A stretch of 64,000 nucleotides of DNA, taken from positions 79,168 through 143,167 of the forward strand of contig JACOEL010000011.1 in assembly GCA_024998625.1 (NCBI GenBank). Direction: 5' to 3'. Position 1 is the stretch's first letter; each line of letters begins with the position of its first letter. Origin of the DNA: Nitrospira sp. (GTDB lineage Bacteria > Nitrospirota > Nitrospiria > Nitrospirales > Nitrospiraceae). This document shows positions 45,146 through 52,341 of the stretch, in pieces. Below the pieces are notes generated by a model. It searched no databases and was not told where the DNA came from. It saw only the letters and a program-made list of their open reading frames with translations. A program made the position numbers and the translations under genes.

Positions 45146-45334
45146 GAATGCCCCCTGATCGTGGCGCGTGGGGGGCGCCGTACTCTCTCCGTGTTATCAG
45201 CTGGTTCGCTGAGGGGACGGATTCCTCCGAAGGAAGAACCCGCCCTCCTCAACGGGAGGCCGCGTGCGGAGTCGCGGTACCTCCTAACGTTCACTACTTC
45301 GGACCGGCCCCGATCCCTCGTGCCCGTTCATCGC
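45146..45334. other. Intergenic gap inside the island
   Basis: About 190 bases without a supportable gene. A short inverted repeat (CCTCC, then GGGAGG about 5 bases later, near 45245) could be an attenuating hairpin but has no T-run. I find no copy of the 9-bp box seen at 49.1 kb. Confidence 0.3.
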
Positions 45335-46165
45335 TCATTTCGCCGTCTCTCCACCCCGGACACACCGGAAACCGGTGCCATGCGTCTGCAGCGCGAATCC
45401 TCCTCGTCCCCGTGCCGTCGCGGTGATATCCGACTGGGGGCTGTGCCACGACCCTCCACGAATAACCCGGACGATCCCCTTGTCGGGCCCCTGCGGGTTC
45501 TTGTCGGGAGCATTCGCGTAATAGTCAGGATCGTACCAATCCTGCACCCATTCCCGCGCGTTGCCGGACATATCCTTGATACCGTACGGCGAGTCGCCTC
45601 CGGACAACGAACCGACGGGGTGCAACGTCTTGTCGTCGACCCACTCCCGGTCGAAGTTCGCCCGGGTTGGACTCGGGATTTCATTCCCCCACGGGAACAT
45701 CCGGCCATCGGTGCCGCGCGCGGCCTTCTCCCACTCCGCTTCGGTGGGCAGCCGTTTCTTTGCCCACGCGCAATACGCTTTGGCGTCGTACCACGTGACC
45801 TGCACAACCGGCAGCTGCTCGATCCCCTTGACAGAGACCAAGACCCCGGTGCCGTAGGGGTTCGGCGGACTGCGATGACCGGTGGCAGCGACAAACGCCA
45901 TATAGCGCTCATTGGTCACTTCCACCTGATCGATGGCAAACGTATCGACACGAACCGAATGTTGCGGCCATTCGTCGGCCCGCCCCTTGGGATTCTCACT
46001 GCCCATCAGAAACGGTCCGCCCGGCACGGTGACCATCGGAACCGGATCAAGTTCTTTGACAGGCGGCGCCGCGAGCACAGGTGTCAGGGCGACCGCACAG
46101 GTAGCCGTCACGAACAGGCTCATGCATCTCCACCTGGTTCTTCTCCTGGTCAAACCTTGAGTCAT
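45335..46165 (-). CDS. Exported SUMF1-fold (formylglycine-enzyme-like) protein 1
   Basis: 276 residues. Signal peptide (CMSLFVTATCAVALTPVLA). The SUMF1 fold is shown by MVTVPGGPFLMGSE, DQVEVTNERYMAF, KRLPTEAEWEKAARG, GNAREWVQDWYDP and VIRGGSWHSP, ending TGFRCVRG. True formylglycine-generating enzymes bind copper with two Cys after the GGS motif; here that region has none, so sulfatase activation is unlikely and a binding or scaffold role fits better. It overlaps the next gene (46162) by 4 bases. Confidence 0.85.
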   Translation of the reverse strand: MTQGLTRRRTRWRCMSLFVTATCAVALTPVLAAPPVKELDPVPMVTVPGGPFLMGSENPKGRADEWPQHSVRVDTFAIDQVEVTNERYMAFVAATGHRSPPNPYGTGVLVSVKGIEQLPVVQVTWYDAKAYCAWAKKRLPTEAEWEKAARGTDGRMFPWGNEIPSPTRANFDREWVDDKTLHPVGSLSGGDSPYGIKDMSGNAREWVQDWYDPDYYANAPDKNPQGPDKGIVRVIRGGSWHSPQSDITATARGRGGFALQTHGTGFRCVRGGETAK

Positions 46166-46530
46166 TTCTTCTGCTCCTTGCTCCCCGCGATTGCCTGGGC
46201 CGTATGAATCTTGATCTCACCGACAAGCCGTTCCACCTTGCCCGTGTCTCCCCGGTCGGCCGCCTCCTGCGCCTGTGTCACAAGGGTTCTGGCTTCATGC
46301 AGATGATGTTCGATCTGCGCCTGCAGATCAGGCGAGGCCACGGTGCCCCCCAGGGCCGCGCGGTGATACACCTCCCACGCGTGATCCACGCTGTGTTCCG
46401 CCTCATGCACCATCTGGAGTTTCTCCGGATGGGGGTGGCGGCTGGCATCAATCGGACCGGCTTGGAGATCCGCCGTCATCAAGAGCGCGCTGAATCCGCC
46501 GACCAGTGTGATCATCGTGCTGTACGTCAT
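46162..46530 (-). CDS. Exported His-rich helical protein (SmbP-like)
   Basis: 122 residues from the ATG at 46530 after GAGGCAGAGGC. The signal peptide is ITLVGGFSALLMTADLQA. The mature part is helical and rich in His: MVHEAEHSVDHAWEVYHRA and IEHHLHEARTLVTQAQEAA. This resembles the small metal-binding protein SmbP of nitrifiers, so a periplasmic metal buffer is possible; the likeness is compositional and not certain. It overlaps the SUMF1 gene downstream. Confidence 0.6.
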   Translation of the reverse strand: MTYSTMITLVGGFSALLMTADLQAGPIDASRHPHPEKLQMVHEAEHSVDHAWEVYHRAALGGTVASPDLQAQIEHHLHEARTLVTQAQEAADRGDTGKVERLVGEIKIHTAQAIAGSKEQKK

Positions 46531-46578
46531 GCCTCTGCCTCCGTCGGGTGTATGGCGGGCCGGCCCCGCCCTGTGCAC

Positions 46579-47637
46579 TCATCGCCGCTTCATCGACTGT
46601 TCGATGAGAGGTCGCAGCTCCAACAATTCAACGTTCGCCGGATCCATGGCCAAACCCCGGCTGACTGCCTGCTGGGCCTCGCTGAAGCGTTCCCGCCCCA
46701 TTTCCACCAGCGCGGTGATGTAGCTGTCCCTGATGCGCTGCTCCCAGTCGGCCGGAGCCGCCTCGGCGCACCGGAAACCGAGACCGACGCCGTAGCTGTT
46801 ATTGAGCGGATGATTCCAAAACCGGTGCGTCGAGCGAATCGTGCCTTCCGGCGCGATCCAGGAGCCGCCGCGGATGACCCGCTTCTCCCCGACGGTCAAG
46901 CGGTCGACATAGGTTCCTGAACCACCGATCCACAAGGGTTTTTCAGGGCCGGTGGGATTCACCATGGTCTCGAGTCTCCCGTAATACCTCGGGTCATACC
47001 AGTCGCCGACCCACTCGAAGACATTGCCCGCCATGTTGTACACGCCGTAGTAGCTGGCGCCCTCCGAATGAGAATCCACCGGCAAGGTCGCATCATGATG
47101 CTTGTCATAATTCGCCTTGTTGGAATCGAAGTCGTTGCCCCAGGGGTAGAGGTTGCCGTGCGGGCCGCGGGCCGCTTTTTCCCATTCGGCTTCGGTGGGC
47201 AACCGCTTCCCGCGATATTCGCAATAGGTTTTGGCATCGATCCAGTTGACTCCCACCACCGGCTGCTGGGGCTTATTTAACCGCGGATCGTCCCAGTAGG
47301 CCGGCGCCGGATATCCGGTCGCCTTGATGAAGGCGCCATAGTCCTTGTTCGACACCTCGTACTTGTCGATGAGATAGGAATCCAGGAACACCATGTGCGC
47401 CGGTCCTTCATCGTTGAACGCTTCGGCAGACAAGGGCGTCTTCATCCGTTTGTCGTACAGCGTGAGCCGGCGGCCGGAATCTGCCGGCTGGGCCTTGTCT
47501 AATCCCATGATCGACGGTCCCTGTCCCACATACGCCATATCTGCGGGAATCATGGACTCTTCTGCCTGTGCCGTCGCCGTCATGACGGCGACCGTCATGA
47601 TGAGCCCTGCCCTGACGGCGTTCCCCATTGTCCTCAT
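46579..47637 (-). CDS. Exported SUMF1-fold protein 2
   Basis: 352 residues. Signal peptide GLIMTVAVMTATAQAEE. SUMF1 core: YLIDKYEVSNKDYGAFIKA, KRLPTEAEWEKAARGPHG, YNMAGNVFEWVGDWYDP, VIRGGSWIAPEGTIRS and GVGLGFRCA. The copper Cys pair is absent. A short TPR-like tail (EAQQAVSRGLAMDPANVELL) follows the domain and is shared with the paralogue at 47703. The two are 65 bases apart and clearly arose by duplication. Confidence 0.87.
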   Translation of the reverse strand: MRTMGNAVRAGLIMTVAVMTATAQAEESMIPADMAYVGQGPSIMGLDKAQPADSGRRLTLYDKRMKTPLSAEAFNDEGPAHMVFLDSYLIDKYEVSNKDYGAFIKATGYPAPAYWDDPRLNKPQQPVVGVNWIDAKTYCEYRGKRLPTEAEWEKAARGPHGNLYPWGNDFDSNKANYDKHHDATLPVDSHSEGASYYGVYNMAGNVFEWVGDWYDPRYYGRLETMVNPTGPEKPLWIGGSGTYVDRLTVGEKRVIRGGSWIAPEGTIRSTHRFWNHPLNNSYGVGLGFRCAEAAPADWEQRIRDSYITALVEMGRERFSEAQQAVSRGLAMDPANVELLELRPLIEQSMKRR

Positions 47638-47702
47638 GCCACACCTCCTGCACCTGAGGGCCGGGCCGGGGGACGGTCACCCGCCCCCTCCACGGTTATG
47701 TG

Positions 47703-48665
47703 CTACTTCTTCATGCTTTTTTTGATGAGATCGCGAGTGGCCAGATACTCTTTATTGTCGGGATCCGCCGCCAGCGCCTTCTCGATGGAGGCGAGGGCGT
47801 CGGAATTCTTCTCCGCTCCCATGCCTACGAGCGCCTGAATGAAGGCATCACGCCCGGCTTGAGCGGCTTCATCCGACACCATGCTGGCCGACTTCGCGCA
47901 ACGGAAACCCAGCCCGACGCCGTAGGAGTTGTTTTCGGGCTGATTCCAGAACCGGTGGCTGGTGTGCAGCGAGGTTTCCGGAGCTAACCAGGACCCGCCG
48001 CGCAACACCTTCACCGGGCCTTGATTGGCGAAGTTATAGCCCTTCTCCGCGCCACGAGGATTGAGCGCGTTGCTGGCGCGGTAGTATTTCGGGTCGTACC
48101 AGTCGTCCACCCACTCGAAGACGTTGCCCGCCATGTTGTACACGCCATAGCCGCTCACGCCTTCAGGATAGGAGTCCACCGGCGTAGTGCGTCCCACATT
48201 CTGGCCATAGTTGGCCTTCTTCGGATCGAGATGATGTCCCCACGGGTAGTGGTTGCCTCCCTCCGGACCCTTGGCAGCCTTTTCCCATTCCGCCTCGGTG
48301 GGCAACCGCTTGCCGTCCCACTTGCAAAAGGCGTTGGCGTCCGTCCAACTCACTCCGACTACCGGTTGCTCGGGCTTGCTGAGTCGTGGATCGTCCCAGT
48401 AGGCCGGTGCCGGATGACCGGTGGCCCGCATGAACTCCTTGTACCGTGCGTTCGACGCTTCGAACTTGTCGATCAGGTAGGCATCGAGCACCACCTGGTG
48501 CCTCACCTCATCGGAATGTTCGTGACTGCCCATGGTGAATTCGCCGCTTGGGATGAGCACCATGTCTTTATGGTCGCCTGCTGCCTTCGCCGACACCGCC
48601 ATCGACATGGATCCAGCCACAAGCACCGCACCTATTCCAATTTGAAGACCTATGTGCCTCCGCAT
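47703..48665 (-). CDS. Exported SUMF1-fold protein 3
   Basis: 320 residues. Signal peptide IGIGAVLVAGSMSMAVSAKA. SUMF1 core: MVLIPSGEFTMGSHEHSD, YLIDKFEASNARYKEFMRA, KRLPTEAEWEKAAKG, YNMAGNVFEWVDDWYDP, VLRGGSWLAPETSL and GVGLGFRCA. As in the paralogues, no active-site Cys pair is seen. The tail SDALASIEKALAADPDNKEY is TPR-like. It is the second gene of the island, 43 bases after the zinc-ribbon gene. Confidence 0.87.
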   Translation of the reverse strand: MRRHIGLQIGIGAVLVAGSMSMAVSAKAAGDHKDMVLIPSGEFTMGSHEHSDEVRHQVVLDAYLIDKFEASNARYKEFMRATGHPAPAYWDDPRLSKPEQPVVGVSWTDANAFCKWDGKRLPTEAEWEKAAKGPEGGNHYPWGHHLDPKKANYGQNVGRTTPVDSYPEGVSGYGVYNMAGNVFEWVDDWYDPKYYRASNALNPRGAEKGYNFANQGPVKVLRGGSWLAPETSLHTSHRFWNQPENNSYGVGLGFRCAKSASMVSDEAAQAGRDAFIQALVGMGAEKNSDALASIEKALAADPDNKEYLATRDLIKKSMKK

Positions 48666-48708
48666 GAGAAACCTCCTTGGTTGAGAACCCTGACAACCCC
48701 CAGTGGGG

Positions 48709-49017
48709 TCACGATTGTTGCTGCACAGAGACTTGGCCCTGCAGGGCCGGCTTCGATGTCCTCATCTCCCTCACTGCGACGGCGACTTGCTGCAGATGCC
48801 GGTTCCATCGAATGACCGGATCGACGACATCCCCGCATTGCACACAACGGGAAGTGGCGCAGTCGAGCGTACTGGCCCCGGTCAGCAGGTCCGTGCAGAA
48901 ATCCCGAACCATCAGCCCGCCACACCGCATGCAACTCGACTCCTGGCGAAGCGCCAGGATCTGACTTCGGATTTCACTCACCGCCGCAGTTCCTTCCATT
49001 GTCTTTGTGGTGGCCAT
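48709..49017 (-). CDS. Zinc-ribbon protein, first gene of the island
   Basis: 102 residues from the ATG at 49017, with AGGAG upstream. CMRCGGLMV and CVQCGDVVDPVIRWNR are the two CxxC knuckles of a zinc ribbon, paralogous to the protein at 44563. Upstream ATGs in the same frame would start inside the operator region and are less likely. The gene is transcribed divergently from the CarH/LitR-type regulator and lies directly behind the boxed promoter. Confidence 0.65.
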   Translation of the reverse strand: MATTKTMEGTAAVSEIRSQILALRQESSCMRCGGLMVRDFCTDLLTGASTLDCATSRCVQCGDVVDPVIRWNRHLQQVAVAVREMRTSKPALQGQVSVQQQS

Positions 49018-49037
49018 GATCACTCCTCGCATGCTCG

Positions 49038-49131
49038 TGTCCAATGTTTGCAACCTCTATGTCCAATGTTTAACCTTTTTTGTCCAATGTGTCAATAGTT
49101 ATTCACATAAATATTTGACAAGCATTGGACA
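49038..49131. promoter_or_regulatory. Operator cluster: four copies of TGTCCAATG / CATTGGACA
   Basis: TGTCCAATG occurs at 49038-49046, 49060-49068 and 49081-49089, spaced 22 and 21 bases (two helical turns). The inverse, CATTGGACA, lies at 49123-49131. All four are exact. One copy falls directly after the -35 hexamer of each divergent promoter. MerR-type photoreceptors of the CarH class bind repeated boxes over the -35 region, so these are the likely sites of the regulator encoded at 49155. Binding is inferred. Confidence 0.75.
49067..49095 (-). promoter_or_regulatory. Candidate promoter of the minus-strand island
   Basis: On the minus strand TTGACA (49095-49090) is followed at once by the box CATTGGACA (49089-49081). 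At 17 bases lies TAAACA (49072-49067), a weak -10. Two further boxes follow downstream in the transcribed region. The -35 is perfect; the -10 is poor, as expected for a regulated promoter. Confidence 0.5.
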
Positions 49132-49143
49132 TCTCAATATACT
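49115..49143 (+). promoter_or_regulatory. Promoter of the CarH/LitR-type regulator gene
   Basis: TTGACA (49115-49120) and TATACT (49138-49143) with a 17-base spacer. The spacer contains the box CATTGGACA (49123-49131), which fits autoregulation. Transcription should start near 49150, only about five bases before the ATG at 49155, so the message would be nearly leaderless. Confidence 0.7.
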
Positions 49144-49154
49144 TGGGCTCACCA

Positions 49155-50072
49155 ATGAATACGCACAGAATTCATAGGGTTGCGAAGCTCACCGGTCTGA
49201 GCCGCGATGTCATTCGGGTGTGGGAGCGCCGATTTGGCCTACTGAAACCGACACGAGGCGCGAATCGCTATCGCAATTATTCGGATGAAGATGTGGCCTT
49301 GCTGCGCTATCTGAAGCAGCAACTGGATACGGGAGCTTCAATCGGTGATCTCGCCAAGCTGGGGCGTGAGGAGTTGATCACCCGCCTGCGCGCGGAAGCG
49401 CCGCGCACTCCCGTGGTAGACAATACGTTCGACCGGCTCTTGCGGGAACTGCTCTCGGCCTTGGAACCACTCGACCGCGTCACATTCGAGAAGCGCTTGA
49501 ACGGCGCGGTCGCAGTCGTGCCGTTTGAAGAGGCGCTCCACGGAATTCTGCTCCCGCTACAGGAACGCGTCGGAGACCTGTGGCACAGCGGACGCATCAG
49601 TATCGCGGTCGAACATTACGTCACGAGCCAAATTCAGCAAAAACTGTATGCCGCCATGAATCAATTGCCGGTGGCGGAATTCGGCGCAAAAGTCGTCGTG
49701 GCCTGCCCGCCCGGCGAGGAGCACGACATTGCGGCATTGGCCGTCGCCTACCGATGCCGCGTGCGTGGATGCCGGGTCTACTACTTAGGAGCCAACGTGC
49801 CGATCTCCTCCCTCAGCAGGCTCTGCAGGGAGATCGCCCCGGATCTGACCATCCTGTCGTTCACTTTGGTGCTGCAGGAAGGCACCACAGCGGAATTGAT
49901 TCACTCGCTCGCGGAGGAATTGAAACCCGTCACCACGGTCATGGCCGGCGGCCACGGCGCGCGCGTGATGCGCGAGCAGTTTGCGCAATACCGCATCGAT
50001 ATCCTGGAAACCTTCGGCGAATTGGACGAAGTGCTGGAGCGATTCACCCGGCGATTTACGATCCCGGGATGA
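49155..50072 (+). CDS. CarH/LitR-type B12-dependent MerR photoreceptor regulator
   Basis: 305 residues from the ATG at 49155; an upstream ATG at 49125 lies inside the promoter. The N-terminal MerR winged helix has VAKLTGLSRDVIRVWERRFG and NRYRNYSDEDVALLRYL. The helical bundle has Trp143, nine residues, then Glu153-His154 (LWHSGRISIAVEH), the exact W-x9-EH signature of CarH. His190 in PGEEHDIAAL is the lower cobalt ligand, followed by the B12-binding Rossmann domain (VYYLGANVPISSL, AGGHGAR). In CarH, dark AdoCbl tetramers repress and light breaks them. This is expected to control the divergent island and itself. Confidence 0.88.
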   Translation: MNTHRIHRVAKLTGLSRDVIRVWERRFGLLKPTRGANRYRNYSDEDVALLRYLKQQLDTGASIGDLAKLGREELITRLRAEAPRTPVVDNTFDRLLRELLSALEPLDRVTFEKRLNGAVAVVPFEEALHGILLPLQERVGDLWHSGRISIAVEHYVTSQIQQKLYAAMNQLPVAEFGAKVVVACPPGEEHDIAALAVAYRCRVRGCRVYYLGANVPISSLSRLCREIAPDLTILSFTLVLQEGTTAELIHSLAEELKPVTTVMAGGHGARVMREQFAQYRIDILETFGELDEVLERFTRRFTIPG

Positions 50073-50090
50073 CAGGGAGACGCCGTTCGG

Positions 50091-50503
50091 ATGGCTGTCT
50101 ATCCACTTACCGTGTTCTATGACGGAGCCTGTCCCATTTGCGCCCGAGAAATGGCGCTGATGAAGCGCCTGGACCGGACACGCCGCCTCACCCTGCTCGA
50201 CTTTTCTCCTGCCGGCTTCGATGCCGCACCGACCGGCCTGGCGGCTGCCGATCTGAGCGCAGTGCTTCACGCCCAGTGGGCGGACGGTACCGTCATCACC
50301 GGAATCGACGTCTTCCGTGCGATGTGGGAGGCGGTCGGTCTGGGACTCCTGTCCCGCCTCAACCGACTCCCATTGGTTGCTCCACGACGAAGGCCTATGC
50401 TTGGTTTGCGGCAAACCGGCTTTGGCTCACCAGCCGCAACAACGCCTGTCCGGGAAATGCCTGCGTCGTAACCCTATCCGCACTGCGGCCAACCTCAAAA
50501 TAG
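50091..50503 (+). pseudogene. DCC-family (DUF393) thiol-disulfide protein broken near its end
   Basis: The first 97 codons read well: LTVFYDGACPICAREM has the DxxCPxC active site, then ADGTVITGIDVFRAMWEAVG. Near 50380 the proper C-terminus moves to another frame, which gives KAYAWFAANRLWLTSRNNAC and ends at 50503. In the first frame the protein instead runs on with a Pro/Arg-rich end to 50471. The family is common beside photolyase and LitR genes. Whether the break is real or a sequencing error is open. It starts 18 bases after the regulator. Confidence 0.65.
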
Positions 50504-50600
50504 TTCAGCCGCTCTCCTCGTCCTGTTCAAGCAATCATTCCTCGACAGCCTATTTTCCTGTATCGTAGGGGAGCACCCTTCATCGAAACCACGCAAGACG

Positions 50601-52136
50601 ATGACCATCGACAGCAACCACTATTACCGCATCACAACGCGTCGCTCCGGAAGGGAGTACGCCCTGGATGTCTCCCCTGACGGATCAGGTCGACTCACCC
50701 TCTCTGAGCCGGCCGAATCGAGCGGGCAGTACTGGAAATTGGACCCTCTAGGCGGCTCCCATTATGGACTCAGAACTGCCTACCTGGGCGATGGATTGAG
50801 TCTGACGCTCGACAGCCAGGGAACAGTTGCCTTCCGGACAACCGCGCTCTCGGCCGGCCAATCGTGGAAGATCCAATTCAGCACAGACGCCACCTGCTGC
50901 CTTATCAACGACCACGCCGGGCCACGCACCTGCCTCCGTCTGCAGAAGCAGGCCGTGTTCACAACGCGGCAGAATACCGGTCGCCCGCGACATCCACGCT
51001 GGAGGCTCACAAAGCTGACACTCATCCCCGGACAGCCAGTCGTTCCGGGACTCAAGCCGGCAGTAGGGGTCTATTGCCCAGAGGGCTGCACAGACTTCAC
51101 TTTCTATGCGAGACCTGTCGGCACAGTCAGGGCCGTCATGATCTTCGTAGACTTTCCGGATGCCCCGGCCGGGACTGTCTCTCCAGACAATCAGGCGGCC
51201 CATCTGCTGGGAAATGGCCGGGCCCAGCAGCTGTTTCACGATCAAAGTTACGGCGCCTGTACCCTGATTGTGGACATCTTGTCTCAATTCGGATGGCGAC
51301 GCCTCGCGCGACCATCCATCGAGTACAACTGCCACGACTTCGCATCCCATCGACAATACATCACGGATGCCGCCGCGCTGTTCGCCGGTGAAATCGATTT
51401 TTCGCAATATCGGTTTGTTTTGATCGTCGCGCCGCCGACCGCCACCTTTCCCGACTCCCCGGCGTTCAATGCAGGCCCGGGGCAGGGCGCGGCCTCGGCC
51501 AGCGGAGAAATCCGCCTCGCTGTCACCTTTGGCCAGGACAGCTACCGCAACAGCTATATCAACCTCGTCCATGAGGTGAGCCACCTGATCGGCCTTCCCG
51601 ACCTGTATGCCTACGGGGCAGGGGTAACGGCGTCGCGCGCGGGATGCTGGGACATCATGTCGGACATTTTTCATTGCACCGCATTCCTCGGTTGGCATCG
51701 ACATAAGAACGGGTGGCTCGACACGTCGAGAAGCCTCTATCTCAGCGAGAGTCCGCAGGAGCGATATATCACCCTCAGCCCCCTCTCCAGCCGGTACGGG
51801 ATTTCGATGATTGTCCTGCCGATCGACGACCCTACACACCCGAGCCGAATTTTCGTCGTGGAAGTGGCCCAACCGATGGAAGGCGAAACGCGCGGCCCCC
51901 GGCGCGAAGGCGTGCTCATGTATACGGTGGATTCAACGGTGCCCACGGGCCATTCACCAGTCGTCGTGCACCCCAAAATCTTCAGTTCAAGCCCTGAACA
52001 AGGAAATCTCTATGAGGCGCCCTATGGCGTCGGCGAATCCGCATCGATCCTCGACGGCAACACCCGCCTCACGCTCACGGTCCTTCAGCAGTTCGCCTCC
52101 TGCTACCATCTGAAGCTCGGCTACATGCGACAGTAA
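50601..52136 (+). CDS. M6-like zinc metalloprotease with N-terminal beta-trefoil-like region
   Basis: 511 residues. HEVSHLIGLPDLY (His324, Glu325, His328) is the HExxHxxGxxD zinc site of the M6 (immune inhibitor A) family, followed by the Met-turn GCWDIMSD. VRAVMIFVDFPDAPA begins the catalytic domain. The first 140 residues look like a ricin-type beta-trefoil (repeats YYRITTRRSGREYALDV, YWKLDPL, WKIQFST). No signal peptide is visible, which is odd for a secreted protease. It could be intracellular or exported by another route. It stands alone after a 97-base gap. Confidence 0.78.
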   Translation: MTIDSNHYYRITTRRSGREYALDVSPDGSGRLTLSEPAESSGQYWKLDPLGGSHYGLRTAYLGDGLSLTLDSQGTVAFRTTALSAGQSWKIQFSTDATCCLINDHAGPRTCLRLQKQAVFTTRQNTGRPRHPRWRLTKLTLIPGQPVVPGLKPAVGVYCPEGCTDFTFYARPVGTVRAVMIFVDFPDAPAGTVSPDNQAAHLLGNGRAQQLFHDQSYGACTLIVDILSQFGWRRLARPSIEYNCHDFASHRQYITDAAALFAGEIDFSQYRFVLIVAPPTATFPDSPAFNAGPGQGAASASGEIRLAVTFGQDSYRNSYINLVHEVSHLIGLPDLYAYGAGVTASRAGCWDIMSDIFHCTAFLGWHRHKNGWLDTSRSLYLSESPQERYITLSPLSSRYGISMIVLPIDDPTHPSRIFVVEVAQPMEGETRGPRREGVLMYTVDSTVPTGHSPVVVHPKIFSSSPEQGNLYEAPYGVGESASILDGNTRLTLTVLQQFASCYHLKLGYMRQ

Positions 52137-52341
52137 CAAGGCCTTGGAAGAATACGAAGACGGGCGGTCACGCACGTTCAGTTCGAAGCCGATTCCACCC
52201 ATTGATGAGCATTCATGAACCGCCGAAGGAGTTCTCCGTCAGGGGAGTTTCGCGCGACGCCGATGGTCCGGATATTCGCGCCTTCGCTGAAGTGCAGAAT
52301 GAAATCATCACGTTCCTCCGAAGACCTCTGATGCCGTTCTT

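Noticed and set aside
45161..46207. Long plus-strand frame opposite the SUMF1 gene
   Set aside because: Composition is Arg/Pro-rich, and the minus strand encodes clear SUMF1 motifs.
45335..48665. Calling the three SUMF1 proteins sulfatase activators
   Set aside because: The active-site Cys pair is missing and no sulfatase is nearby.
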